Shown: piece by piece, positions 32,793-41,628 of the stretch
Layout: each line of letters begins with the position of its first letter
How positions within the stretch are numbered: the stretch's first letter is position 1
Source: Treponema sp. UBA4873
GTDB lineage: Bacteria; Spirochaetota; Spirochaetia; Treponematales; Treponemataceae
Reading direction: 5' to 3'
Assembly: GCA_002399405.1 (NCBI GenBank)
Contig: DHDP01000017.1
Span: 1 to 64,000, forward strand
Length of the DNA stretch: 64,000 nucleotides
Notes under the pieces: generated by a model
Database searches by the model: none
Seen by the model: only the letters and a program-made list of their open reading frames with translations
Told to the model about the DNA's origin: nothing
Translations under genes and position numbers: made by a program

Positions 32793-32819
32793 TTGATATT
32801 TTCACTTCTATCGTATACT
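32793..32819 (+). promoter_or_regulatory. Putative leaderless-type promoter of prfA
   Basis: TTGATA (32793-32798) and TATACT (32814-32819) with a short 15-bp spacer. The -10 ends four bases before the ATG at 32824 and ten before the in-frame ATG at 32830. No ribosome-binding site is seen. Confidence 0.45.
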
Positions 32820-32823
32820 ATAA

Positions 32824-33921
32824 ATGATTATGGATTTATTGAAAAAGCTCGAAGACTGCAGAATTCGTTTCGACGAACTTAATTCACAGGTGATGGACCC
32901 CGATCTCGTAAAAGATCCGTCGAAATATAAGGACGTCATGCGCGAACACGGACATCTTTCCGAACTGATGACACTCTACGACGAGTATCAGAAAGTGCTC
33001 AAGGGAATCGGAGACGACACGGAGATGATCACGAACGAAGAAGATCACGACATGAAGGAGATGGCGCGCGAAGAACTTAAATCCCTCGAAGAGCGGAAAC
33101 CGCAGATTGAGGAGCAGATAAAGTTCAAGCTTATTCCGCCGGATCCTCTCGACGAGAAAAATATTATCATTGAAATCCGCAACGGCGTCGGAGGCGACGA
33201 AGCGTCTCTGTTCGTCGCGGACCTGTATGAAATGTACACGCGTTTTGCGGAGATGAAGGGCTGGAAATACGAAATTATGAATGCGACTCCGACTGAAGTC
33301 GGCGGATATAAGGAAATCTCGTTTTCACTGAGCGGTAAATTCGTATACGGTACGCTCCGCTGGGAAGGCGGCGTCCACCGAGTGCAGCGCGTTCCGGCAA
33401 CGGAAGCGCAGGGAAGAATTCACACAAGCACGGTCACGGTCGCCGTTCTCCCCGAAGCGGAGGAAACGGACATCGTCATAAAGCCCGAAGACGTGCGGGT
33501 CGACGTCATGCGCGCAGGCGGTCCGGGAGGTCAGTGCGTCAACACGACTGATTCCGCCGTGCGCCTTACTCATATTCCGACGGGCATCGTCGTGATTCAG
33601 CAGGACGAGAAAAGTCAGATTAAGAACAAGGCGAAAGCGTTCCGCGTTCTCCGCGCACGTCTGTTCGATCTTGAAGAAAATAAAAAACGTGCGGAACGAG
33701 ACGCTGCGCGCAAATCGATGGTAGGTTCGGGAGACCGCAGCGAGCGGATCCGCACGTACAATTTTCCGCAGAACCGCGTCACGGACCACCGCATCAACCT
33801 GACGCTGTACAAACTCGACCAGTTCATGCTCGGATACATGGACGACATGCTCGACGCACTCAACGTGTACGCGAAGGAAGAGCAGCTCAAAGCGGACATC
33901 CCGGGGTTGGAAAAAAACTGA
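32824..33921 (+). CDS. prfA: Peptide chain release factor 1
   Basis: The 365-residue factor ends translation at UAA/UAG. An N-terminal helical domain precedes the catalytic GGQ motif in MRAGGPGGQCVNTTDSAVRL (about 230-250), and TPT(E) in NATPTEVGGYKE at about 155 lies near the anticodon-mimic region. The C-terminal part has the usual GSGDRSERIRTYNFPQNRVT. The ATG at 32830 (MDLLKKLEDC) is an equally good start. Its stop overlaps the ATG of prmC, the methylase that modifies this GGQ. Confidence 0.95.
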   Translation: MIMDLLKKLEDCRIRFDELNSQVMDPDLVKDPSKYKDVMREHGHLSELMTLYDEYQKVLKGIGDDTEMITNEEDHDMKEMAREELKSLEERKPQIEEQIKFKLIPPDPLDEKNIIIEIRNGVGGDEASLFVADLYEMYTRFAEMKGWKYEIMNATPTEVGGYKEISFSLSGKFVYGTLRWEGGVHRVQRVPATEAQGRIHTSTVTVAVLPEAEETDIVIKPEDVRVDVMRAGGPGGQCVNTTDSAVRLTHIPTGIVVIQQDEKSQIKNKAKAFRVLRARLFDLEENKKRAERDAARKSMVGSGDRSERIRTYNFPQNRVTDHRINLTLYKLDQFMLGYMDDMLDALNVYAKEEQLKADIPGLEKN

Positions 33922-34820
33922 TGGACATACGGAGCGCGCGGCGGGACGGCATTGCAAAACTTTCATCGTCCCCTACTCCCGCGCTCGACACGGACGTTAT
34001 TCTCGAACATATTACCGGACACAGTAAATCGTATTTTCTCACGCACGGCGACACGGAATTAACAATGCAGCAGGCAGCTGAGCTCGACAGCGCCGTTGCG
34101 CTCAGGCAGACGGGATTTCCCGTCGCGTATATAACCGGCCATAAGGAATTTTACGGAATCGATTTTCTCGTAACGAAAGACGTGCTCATCCCCAAACCCG
34201 ACACGGAACTCATGGTGGAACATGCGCTCGAATGGATCCGGCAGAATACCGCCCCGGCACAAGGCGGCGCAGTGCGTATTGCGGACGTGTGCACGGGGAG
34301 CGGCTGCATAGGGCTGAGCGTGGTGCACGAACTCCGCGTTCCGGCTTTTCTCACTCTGACAGACATTTCCGCCGCGGCGCTCGGCGTTGCGGAACGGAAC
34401 GCACCGCGCGTTCTGTCACCGGAACAGTTGCAGCGCATATCCGTTCTGCAGGGCGATTTGTTAAACGCGGTGCCGGCTGAAATGCAGTTCGACGTAATTC
34501 TGAGCAATCCTCCGTACGTACCGGCGGACGAAGTAACGGACCTTCTCAGGGACGGACGCTGCGAACCGCGTCTTGCGCTCGACGGAGACACCGATACTGC
34601 CGCGGAAACGGCCGGCAGCCGCGACGGACTTGCGATTATCCGCAGGCTCATACCGCAGGCGTTCCGGCATCTTACGGATACGGGCATATTCATGCTCGAA
34701 ACCGGCGAGTACAACGCGGAAGGAGCGGCCTCGATAATGGAAAAGGCCGGCTTCACGCAGGTGACAACGTACCGCGATCTGGCCGGCCAATTACGTTTAA
34801 CAACAGGACGTAAACGCTGA
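33921..34820 (+). CDS. prmC: Release factor glutamine methyltransferase
   Basis: The 299-residue SAM-dependent enzyme methylates the Gln of the GGQ motif in release factors. An N-terminal helical domain (residues 1-80) is followed by the methylase domain with DVCTGSGCIGLS (about 117), the substrate motif LSNPPYVPADE (about 193) and a C-terminal strand ending QLRLTTGR. Its ATG overlaps the prfA stop by one base, so the enzyme is coupled to its substrate. Confidence 0.95.
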   Translation: MDIRSARRDGIAKLSSSPTPALDTDVILEHITGHSKSYFLTHGDTELTMQQAAELDSAVALRQTGFPVAYITGHKEFYGIDFLVTKDVLIPKPDTELMVEHALEWIRQNTAPAQGGAVRIADVCTGSGCIGLSVVHELRVPAFLTLTDISAAALGVAERNAPRVLSPEQLQRISVLQGDLLNAVPAEMQFDVILSNPPYVPADEVTDLLRDGRCEPRLALDGDTDTAAETAGSRDGLAIIRRLIPQAFRHLTDTGIFMLETGEYNAEGAASIMEKAGFTQVTTYRDLAGQLRLTTGRKR

Positions 34821-34821
34821 T

Positions 34822-36039
34822 TTACTTTGAGGACTTCCGCTTCTTAGATACAACGTCGAAGAAAACGGCGAGCAGGAGCACAAGGCCTTTGACGGCTTTC
34901 TGCCAGTTCGAATCGATGCCCAGAATGGACATACCGTTGTTCAGAACACCCATGAATATGGCGCCGATGACGGCTCCTCCCACAGTACCTGTTCCGCCGT
35001 ATGCGGACGCGCCGCCGATGAAGCACGAACCGATTGCATCCATTTCGTAGCTGTTGCCGGCCGTCGGTGCGGCCGAATTGAAGCGGGCGACACAGACAAG
35101 AGCCGCAACAGCGGAAAGGAATCCCATGTTCGTGTATGCAAAGAACATGACGCGGTCCGTATTGACGCCGGAAAGCTGGGCTGCTTTTGCATTACCGCCG
35201 AGCGCATACAGATAACGTCCGGGAACAGTATTCTGCGTATAGTACGCATACGCTGCGACGATTACCGCTACAATGATAAGAATAACAGGAATACCCTTGT
35301 CCTGCCCGAGCAGCGCCGCTACGGCGAGAATAACCGCGCAGAAAAGTACGAGCCGCGCAATAAACAATCCGGCCGCGGTCGTCTCATATCCCTTGCGTCG
35401 TTTTGCACCGCGCTGAAGCAGTTCGGCGACGACAAACACGACGCAGCAGACTGCCGCAACAATCATTGTCACGGCAAACGTAAGCGCCATCGCCTTATCG
35501 GGATCGGCATCGAGCATCTGCTGGGAAACGGACGGCAGATAACTTGAGAACAAAGTAAGATAATTGTCGGGCATCGGAGAAATTGTTAATCCGTTAAGGA
35601 CGATGAGCGCCGCGCCGCGCCACAAAAGCATACCCGCAAGCGTGACGATGAACGGAGGAATGTGAACGAAGGCTATCCACATGCCGTGCCACGCGCCGAT
35701 GAGAATTCCGACGATGAGACATGCGGCGATCGCAATGTATATATTCCAGTGCATGTTGACTATCAGCGTACCCGCTATAGCGCCGACAAAGGCGACAATC
35801 GAACCGACGGAAAGATCGATGTTGCCGCCCGTTAAGATACAAAGCAGCATACCGGTCGCAAGTATGACGACATATGCGTTCTGATTAATAATATTCGTAA
35901 TGTTCGACGGGGCAAACAGCGAACCGTTGTCCGTAGCGACGATGAGAACCTGAAAAAGCAGCATTACCACTACGAGCGCTATGAACATTGTATTGTTTTT
36001 GAGAATTCGTCTGATATTATAAGATGTTGACGACGACAT
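34822..36039 (-). CDS. Sugar ABC transporter permease (GguB/XylH-like)
   Basis: The 405-residue inner-membrane permease of the CUT2 type has about ten helices and the family segment LTGGNIDLSVGSIVAFVGAI (about residues 65-84), later GGNAKAAQLSGV near 290 and GGASAYGGTGTVGGAVIGA near 350. The start MSSSTSYNIRRIL follows AGGAGG; the longer in-frame reading overlaps the ATPase gene and is rejected. It is the last gene of the chvE-gguA-gguB-like transport unit. Confidence 0.9.
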   Translation of the reverse strand: MSSSTSYNIRRILKNNTMFIALVVVMLLFQVLIVATDNGSLFAPSNITNIINQNAYVVILATGMLLCILTGGNIDLSVGSIVAFVGAIAGTLIVNMHWNIYIAIAACLIVGILIGAWHGMWIAFVHIPPFIVTLAGMLLWRGAALIVLNGLTISPMPDNYLTLFSSYLPSVSQQMLDADPDKAMALTFAVTMIVAAVCCVVFVVAELLQRGAKRRKGYETTAAGLFIARLVLFCAVILAVAALLGQDKGIPVILIIVAVIVAAYAYYTQNTVPGRYLYALGGNAKAAQLSGVNTDRVMFFAYTNMGFLSAVAALVCVARFNSAAPTAGNSYEMDAIGSCFIGGASAYGGTGTVGGAVIGAIFMGVLNNGMSILGIDSNWQKAVKGLVLLLAVFFDVVSKKRKSSK

Positions 36040-36056
36040 AATTTCCTCCTGATTTG

Positions 36057-37613
36057 TTACGCTTCGGCAGCTGCCGCTTGCACACCCTTGTCCGAGTTGA
36101 TGATGCACGCCATGATTTTTTCCTGAGTTGCATCCTTACCCGGCAGTTCGCCAATCATCTTACCCGCATTCATGACATAAATACGGTCGCTCATGCCGAG
36201 AATCTCGGGCATTTCCGACGATATAAAGATGACCGACTTACCTTCCTCCACCATCTTGTTGATGATACAGTAGATTTCATATTTCGCACCGACATCAATA
36301 CCGCGGGTAGGTTCGTCGAGGATGAGAATATCCGGGTCGGCAAACAGCCATTTGCCGAGCAGCACTTTCTGCATGTTGCCGCCGGAAAGATTTACGACGT
36401 CCTCGTCGATTGTCGCGCACTTCGTGTGCATTTCGTCGACATAATCCTTCGCGACCTGGCGTTCCCTGTCAAAGTTGATGATATTATGATGAGAAATTTT
36501 TTCAGGTTTCGCGGAAGACGTATTTCGGCAGATCGATTCGGAGAGAATCAGTCCGTTTCCCTTTCTGTCTTCCGTAACGTATGCAAGACCGTGCCGTATG
36601 GCCGATTTGACGCTCGTGAAATGCACTTCTTTTCCGTTAAGATAAAGATGACCTCTGATATCCGAACCGTATGAATGTCCGAAAATGCTCATTGCAAGTT
36701 CCGTGCGGCCGGCTCCCATAAGTCCGCTGATGCCGACTACTTCGCCTTTCCGTACGTTGAAATTGACATGGTCGCACACTTTTATTCCGTCAAATACCGG
36801 ATGATCGACGCACCAGTCCTTTACTTCGAAACATACGTTTCCCACATGAGGAACACGCTTCGGGAACCGGTCGGTAAGACTGCGGCCGACCATCGCCGAA
36901 ATGATTGTGTCTTCCGTGAAGGAATCCTTTGCCTTATCGAGAGATTGTATGACACTACCGTCACGAATGATGGTAATCTTATCTGCCACGTAAGAAACTT
37001 CGTTCAGTTTATGGGAAATCAGAATTGAAGTCATTCCTTTTTTCTTGAACTGAAGAAGCAGATCGAGAAGATGTTTCGCTTCCGTGTCGTTAAGGGAAGC
37101 AGTCGGTTCGTCGAGGATGAGCAGTCTGACATTCTTGCCGAGCGCCTTCGCTATTTCGACAAGCTGCTGCTTTCCGACGCCGATATCCTTTATGAGCGTA
37201 TGGGACGATTCTTTAAGACCGACCATCTTCAGAAGCACGTCCGCTTTACCGAATGTCTCTGCCCAGTTGATTTTCCCTTTGCTTCCCCGCTCATTGCCGA
37301 GGAACATATTCTCACCGATTGTCAAAAGGGGAACAAGGGCAAGTTCCTGATGAATAATAACAATGCCTAATTTTTCACTGTCCTTAATGTTTTGAAATTT
37401 ACACACGCTGCCGTTATAGACAATATCGCCGCTGTACGTGCCGAACGGATAAATGCCGCTCAATACGTTCATAAGGGTCGATTTTCCCGCACCGTTCTCG
37501 CCGACCAGTGCGTGTATTTCACCTTCCTGAACCTCAAGACTCACATCGTCGAGCGCCTTTACACCGGGGAATGTCTTGGTAATATGTTTCATCTCCAATA
37601 ATGTTTTCGCCAT
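36057..37613 (-). CDS. Sugar ABC transporter ATP-binding protein, two ABC domains (GguA/XylG-like)
   Basis: The 518-residue ATPase has tandem ABC domains. Domain 1 has GENGAGKSTLMNVLSG (about residue 39), Q-loop HQELALVP and LLILDEPTASLND. Domain 2 has a degenerate loop (GISGLMGAGRTELAMSIFG), LSGGNMQKVLLGKW and ILILDEPTRGIDVG. This is the usual CUT2 arrangement, one active and one degenerate site. The start follows GGAGG. It couples ATP hydrolysis to sugar import through the next gene's permease. Confidence 0.95.
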   Translation of the reverse strand: MAKTLLEMKHITKTFPGVKALDDVSLEVQEGEIHALVGENGAGKSTLMNVLSGIYPFGTYSGDIVYNGSVCKFQNIKDSEKLGIVIIHQELALVPLLTIGENMFLGNERGSKGKINWAETFGKADVLLKMVGLKESSHTLIKDIGVGKQQLVEIAKALGKNVRLLILDEPTASLNDTEAKHLLDLLLQFKKKGMTSILISHKLNEVSYVADKITIIRDGSVIQSLDKAKDSFTEDTIISAMVGRSLTDRFPKRVPHVGNVCFEVKDWCVDHPVFDGIKVCDHVNFNVRKGEVVGISGLMGAGRTELAMSIFGHSYGSDIRGHLYLNGKEVHFTSVKSAIRHGLAYVTEDRKGNGLILSESICRNTSSAKPEKISHHNIINFDRERQVAKDYVDEMHTKCATIDEDVVNLSGGNMQKVLLGKWLFADPDILILDEPTRGIDVGAKYEIYCIINKMVEEGKSVIFISSEMPEILGMSDRIYVMNAGKMIGELPGKDATQEKIMACIINSDKGVQAAAAEA

Positions 37614-37655
37614 TGGAACCTCCGTATCAGCACAACCCGTGCTGCATTTCATAGA

Positions 37656-37696
37656 AAAGGGGCCGCCCGTAAACGAAACTTCCGGACAGCCCCTTT
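37656..37696 (-). repeat. Hairpin between the binding-protein and ATPase genes (dispersed family)
   Basis: On the minus-strand RNA GGGGCUGUCCG pairs with CGGGCGGCCCC (two G-U pairs) around GAAGTTTCGTTTA, and TTTTC follows. The G-U pattern shows that the minus strand is the meaningful one. Its position suggests partial termination that limits ATPase and permease relative to binding protein. Confidence 0.65.
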
Positions 37697-37713
37697 CGTC
37701 CGGTCAAATCGGA

Positions 37714-38784
37714 CTACTGAAGATCGGACGCTTTGTAGTATCCTGAATCTACAAGCAGCTGTTTGTAGTTGTCTTTCGTTGCAAACACCGGATCGCACAG
37801 ATATGACGGGATGATTCCCGTTCCGTTGTCGTATGTCTTTGTGTCGTTGATCTCAGGTGTCTTTCCCTGCATGAGCGCATCGACCATGCCGACAACCTTC
37901 TCGGCGAGCGTACGTGTATCCTTGAAGATCGACATAGCCTGCGTGCCTCTGAGCATGTTTTTTACGTTCGGTTTGTCGCAGTCCTGTCCTGTTAAGAGCG
38001 GGAAGTTGTCCGCCGTATAGCCTGCCGCGACGAGCGCGTTTGTAATTCCCATTGCGACAGAGTCGTTTGAAGAATAAACAGCGTCGAGCTTCTTCCCTTT
38101 CGGACCGTATCCCTGTGAAGAAATAAGGTTTTCCATACGGGACTGAGCCGTTTCCGTGGACCAGTTGAGCGTCGCGCACTGAGCTTTCGAGGTCTGGCCC
38201 GACGGGCAGACGAGAACGCCCGAATCGAAATACGGTTTCAGAACATCCATTGCGCCGCCGAAGAAGAAATTGATGTTGTTGTCGTCGGGAGAGCCGGTAA
38301 AGAGCTCGATTGTCGCCGGGTTCGCCTTTGTGCGGCTCTTGAGACCGAGTTTGTCGACGAGGAAGCTGCCCTGAATTGTTCCGACTTTGTAGTTGTCGAA
38401 CGTGGCGTAATATGAAACGGCGCTCGAATTCATAATAAGGCGGTCATACGCGATGACTTTTACGCCCTTCCGTTTTGCCGTATCAAGAACGTTTTTAAGA
38501 GCAGAACCGTCGATGGAAGCAATAACAAGAATTTTGTCTCCCTTTGTGATCATGTTCTCAATCTGGGATGTCTGCGTCGCAATTTCGTTGTTCGCATACT
38601 GCAGGTCCACCTTATAGCCCGCTTTCTCAAGCTGGGCCTTCATGTTGGCGCCGTCCTGATTCCAGCGCTGCAGGTCTTTCGTCGGCATTGAAACACCGAT
38701 CGGCGTTTTCTTCGAGATGCCTTTTGCAAAAACACCTGTCGTGATCATGAGGCCGGCAATGACCAGAACAATAATTTTCTTCAT
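37714..38784 (-). CDS. Periplasmic sugar-binding protein (ChvE/XylF-like)
   Basis: The 356-residue product has a signal peptide (MKKIIVLVIAGLMITTGVFA) and the two-lobed fold of type-1 periplasmic binding proteins: IGVSMPTKDLQRWNQDG (about residue 29), KVIAYDRLIMNSSAVSYY (about 112), LFTGSPDDNNINFFFGGAM (about 165), YSSNDSVAMGITNAL (about 240) and LLTGQDCDKPNVKNM (about 265). These match ChvE-type multiple monosaccharide-binding proteins and XylF. It has its own regulated promoter upstream and AGGAGG before the ATG. Confidence 0.92.
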   Translation of the reverse strand: MKKIIVLVIAGLMITTGVFAKGISKKTPIGVSMPTKDLQRWNQDGANMKAQLEKAGYKVDLQYANNEIATQTSQIENMITKGDKILVIASIDGSALKNVLDTAKRKGVKVIAYDRLIMNSSAVSYYATFDNYKVGTIQGSFLVDKLGLKSRTKANPATIELFTGSPDDNNINFFFGGAMDVLKPYFDSGVLVCPSGQTSKAQCATLNWSTETAQSRMENLISSQGYGPKGKKLDAVYSSNDSVAMGITNALVAAGYTADNFPLLTGQDCDKPNVKNMLRGTQAMSIFKDTRTLAEKVVGMVDALMQGKTPEINDTKTYDNGTGIIPSYLCDPVFATKDNYKQLLVDSGYYKASDLQ

Positions 38785-38874
38785 AAGTTATCCTCCTGTT
38801 TGATTAACTTACAATCTTGCGTGCTGCCGGTATACACCGGTATGGATGCACGTTTATTCCGTTTTCTGTGTGTA

Positions 38875-38951
38875 AGTATATCTTCAATCGGATTCTGCAA
38901 ACGGTGAAAATTCTTGATTTTTTTGCGATTTTATAGGTAAAACGGTGAAAA
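38875..38951 (-). promoter_or_regulatory. chvE-like promoter with two 12-bp direct repeats
   Basis: Minus strand: identical copies TTTTCACCGTTT (38951-38940 and 38910-38899) lie 41 bp apart, close to four helical turns, on the same face of the DNA. The nearer copy overlaps the place where a -35 would lie for -10 TATACT (38880-38875), and no good -35 is present. This is the layout of an activator-dependent promoter. The AraC-type regulator encoded at 40060-41628 is the natural candidate. A CCGGT/ACCGG dyad (38827-38840) lies in the leader. Confidence 0.65.
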
Positions 38952-38969
38952 AAGTATTGGTATCAGGCT

Positions 38970-39001
38970 TTTATCTGGATTTTTTTGTTCTGAAAAAAAT
39001 C
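38970..39001. terminator. Terminator between sensor and transport parts of the locus
   Basis: Minus strand CTGGATTTTTTT pairs perfectly over 12 bp with AAAAAAATCCAG. It lies eleven bases after the stop of the binding-lipoprotein gene at 39012. Confidence 0.7.
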
Positions 39002-39011
39002 CAGAATGCAG

Positions 39012-40049
39012 TTATTTGCGGTATACTTCCCCGTACGTGTGGAAGCCTGATTTTATGATGACTTCATCTATATTGTCTTTCGTTACAACCTGCGGCTGAA
39101 GCCATACGACGGGGATGTTCCCGTACCCGTTGTTGATTTTATCGCGCGCAGGAACGATTTCCTCGACAGACTTTCCCTGCGCGAGAAGAACCGCATACTC
39201 GGCTGCTTTTTCGGCGAGTTTCGTGATGGGTTTATACACGGTAAAGTCCTGCAGCCCGCGGACAATGTTTTGACATGCGGCTATATCGGCATCCTGACCG
39301 CAGAGCGGTATGTGATGTTCCGGATAATACACGGAAAACGCCTGTATGACGCTTCCTGCAACAGCGTCGTTCCCGCAGACTATTGCGTCCGGTATTCTGT
39401 CCGACGTAACCAGATTCACCGCTTCCTGATACGACAGATCGTAGTTCCATTCCGCGGTATAAAACGTGCCTGTTATGCGCACAGGCGTGTTGTTTATCAC
39501 TTTTCCGATTCCCTGCTTCATAAGCGTCATGTTGTAGTCCTCGTTCGGACCGAGAATGCAGTACCAGTTGTGCCCGTTCGTTTCGGTCATAAGCTGTTTC
39601 GCCATGAGCTCTCCGACTTTTTCCGTGTCGACAGTTATGTACATGCTGATATTCGCGTCGGTTATAAGCCTGTCGTACGAGATGACAGGAATTCCTTTCG
39701 CCCTGAGTTTCTGCACGGTTTCAGTAAGCGAATCCCTCTTTTTCGCAACGACGACGACAGCGCTGACTTTTCTGTCCGCCAGATACAGGAGCTGTCTGTT
39801 CTGTTCCTCCACGCTGTTTCCCGCATTCTGAACAATAACGTCGGCTCCGTGCTCCTTTGCCGTATTCATAAACACGTCAAGGTCCCGCTGCCACCGCTCG
39901 AGAGCAAGCGTGTCTATCGAGAAGCCGATGACGATTTTGTTCTCGTCAGGGCTTTTTCCGCTGTTCACTGCAGCGGGAGAGGATGATTTGCGCCTGCTGC
40001 AGGAAACGAGAAGAATCAGCAGCAAATTAATAATTACTATTTTTCTCAT
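39012..40049 (-). CDS. Sugar-binding lipoprotein of the sensing operon
   Basis: The 345-residue product has a lipoprotein signal (INLLLILLVSC, Cys near residue 17), a Ser/Arg linker and a type-1 periplasmic binding fold: VIGFSIDTLALERWQRDL, GIPVISYDRLITDANISMY, CGNDAVAGSVIQAF and LCGQDADIAACQNI. It resembles the ChvE-like protein at 37714-38784. It is the last gene of the operon with the kinase and regulator, 10 bases after the regulator. Two roles are possible: a ligand receptor for the kinase, or a second binding protein for the transporter. Confidence 0.88.
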   Translation of the reverse strand: MRKIVIINLLLILLVSCSRRKSSSPAAVNSGKSPDENKIVIGFSIDTLALERWQRDLDVFMNTAKEHGADVIVQNAGNSVEEQNRQLLYLADRKVSAVVVVAKKRDSLTETVQKLRAKGIPVISYDRLITDANISMYITVDTEKVGELMAKQLMTETNGHNWYCILGPNEDYNMTLMKQGIGKVINNTPVRITGTFYTAEWNYDLSYQEAVNLVTSDRIPDAIVCGNDAVAGSVIQAFSVYYPEHHIPLCGQDADIAACQNIVRGLQDFTVYKPITKLAEKAAEYAVLLAQGKSVEEIVPARDKINNGYGNIPVVWLQPQVVTKDNIDEVIIKSGFHTYGEVYRK

Positions 40050-40059
40050 TCGACTTACC

Positions 40060-41628
40060 TCAAATACTGTTTTTCGACAAATCGCGGAATTCGGTCGGAG
40101 TCATACCGAATTTGTTTCTGAACAACCTGCTGAAATAATTCTGATCGTTATATCCCACCGACGCGCTCACTTCCTTTACGCTTGCGCGCGACTCTTTCAG
40201 AAGCGCGCATGCCTTTTCCATGCGCAGTCCCGTGAGGTACGTAATAAAATTTTCGTTTTTTTCTTCCTTGAACAATTTGCTCAAATAAAACGGACTCACG
40301 TTGACTTCCTGCGCCGTCCGTTCAAGCGAAATGTCCTCGGGCATATGCTCCGTCATGAACGCGCACGCCTTTTCGATAATCGGATTTTCGAGATCGGAGG
40401 AGACGCGCAGAACGTCGGAAGCACATTCGCTGCACCTGTTCTGAACGAACTGTTCCAGAGCGCTCAAGTCGTTTTCGCTGCTCAGTATGGAAAACGCGTT
40501 GCTGAACGCTTCATTGTGATAGGTATTGTCTATTTCGGTCGTGATATTGCGTACATTCACCAGAAGTTCGAACAGCGCGTTTTTCACTTTATCGAGTTCT
40601 CCGCCGTATTTCTGCGAAAGGGCGATGCAATACGAGTCGACAAGCAGGGACGCACCGTTTGCATCTCCCGCCCGCACCCGGGCGAATATTTTCTCTGCCG
40701 TCTCACCTGCATCCGGGTTCTTTTCGGATTTCCGCCCGGTGTCGTCTTCAAAAAAGATTCCGCCGTCGGGAGGTGTGCGATTCAGCGCATCGAGCGCGTC
40801 GTTATAGGCAGCCGTAGTCCGCTGCCTGTCGGTCTCGGAGCGGCTCACGCCCGCGCGTATTCCATAACAGATGTTGATGGACAGGAGCCGGTAAATGTCC
40901 GCAATCTGTATTTTCATCTGCGCGGTTGCGGCATCTCTGCTTCCTCCGTCCGCAATCGGAAAGAACACGGCGATTCTGTTCAGCATAAATGACCCGACAA
41001 GACACCGGCTTTTCGACTTTAATATGTCGCGTATTCTGAGATACAGCTCGTACTGATTCTTCGACTCGATATGCGAAATTTCAAGACAGCAGAAACACCA
41101 GTACGGCTCTGTCACGTTGAAGTACGAAAAATAATCCGACACGTCCTTCCCGCCGCTGAATGCCGCTGAATAAATAAAATCGCTTTCGACCATCGGAGAA
41201 ACAAGGTCAAGCTTCTTATGCAGCTCGACTTCATTCGAAAGCCTTCCGCGCATCCTGTCCACGAGATTCATGGCGCCGCGCACCGTTTCAATGACCGTGT
41301 TGCGGTTTACCGGTTTTGTAAGATATTTATACGCCCCGAGATTGACGGCTTCCTGCGCGTACTGAAAGCGGTCGAACGCACTCAGAATAATAATCACCGT
41401 ATCCGGTTTCGACTGCGTGATGCATTTAAGCGTCTCAAGTCCGTCAAGACCGGGCATGTTTATATCCATGAAAATAATATCAATCCGGTTCTGGGCGGCT
41501 ATACAAAGCGCATCCGGACCTGAAAGCGAGAAATACAAATCAACCTGCCCGGGAAAATTTTTTTCGATAATAAATTTGAGCGAATCAATCATTATCTGTT
41601 CGTCGTCCGTAAGCAGTATGTTATACAT
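40060..41628 (-). CDS. Response regulator, receiver plus AraC-type DNA-binding domain (YesN-like)
   Basis: The 522-residue product has an N-terminal receiver domain (LLTDDEQIMIDS, phosphorylated Asp in IIFMDINMPGLDGLE near residue 54, Lys in YKYLTKPVN near 104), a long middle region, and two helix-turn-helix motifs of the AraC family at the C-terminus: ISLERTAQEVNVSPFYLSKLF, then SVKEVSASVGYNDQNYFSRL. It begins eight bases inside the kinase gene, so the two are coupled. The direct repeats at the chvE-like promoter are its likely targets. Confidence 0.93.
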   Translation of the reverse strand: MYNILLTDDEQIMIDSLKFIIEKNFPGQVDLYFSLSGPDALCIAAQNRIDIIFMDINMPGLDGLETLKCITQSKPDTVIIILSAFDRFQYAQEAVNLGAYKYLTKPVNRNTVIETVRGAMNLVDRMRGRLSNEVELHKKLDLVSPMVESDFIYSAAFSGGKDVSDYFSYFNVTEPYWCFCCLEISHIESKNQYELYLRIRDILKSKSRCLVGSFMLNRIAVFFPIADGGSRDAATAQMKIQIADIYRLLSINICYGIRAGVSRSETDRQRTTAAYNDALDALNRTPPDGGIFFEDDTGRKSEKNPDAGETAEKIFARVRAGDANGASLLVDSYCIALSQKYGGELDKVKNALFELLVNVRNITTEIDNTYHNEAFSNAFSILSSENDLSALEQFVQNRCSECASDVLRVSSDLENPIIEKACAFMTEHMPEDISLERTAQEVNVSPFYLSKLFKEEKNENFITYLTGLRMEKACALLKESRASVKEVSASVGYNDQNYFSRLFRNKFGMTPTEFRDLSKNSI

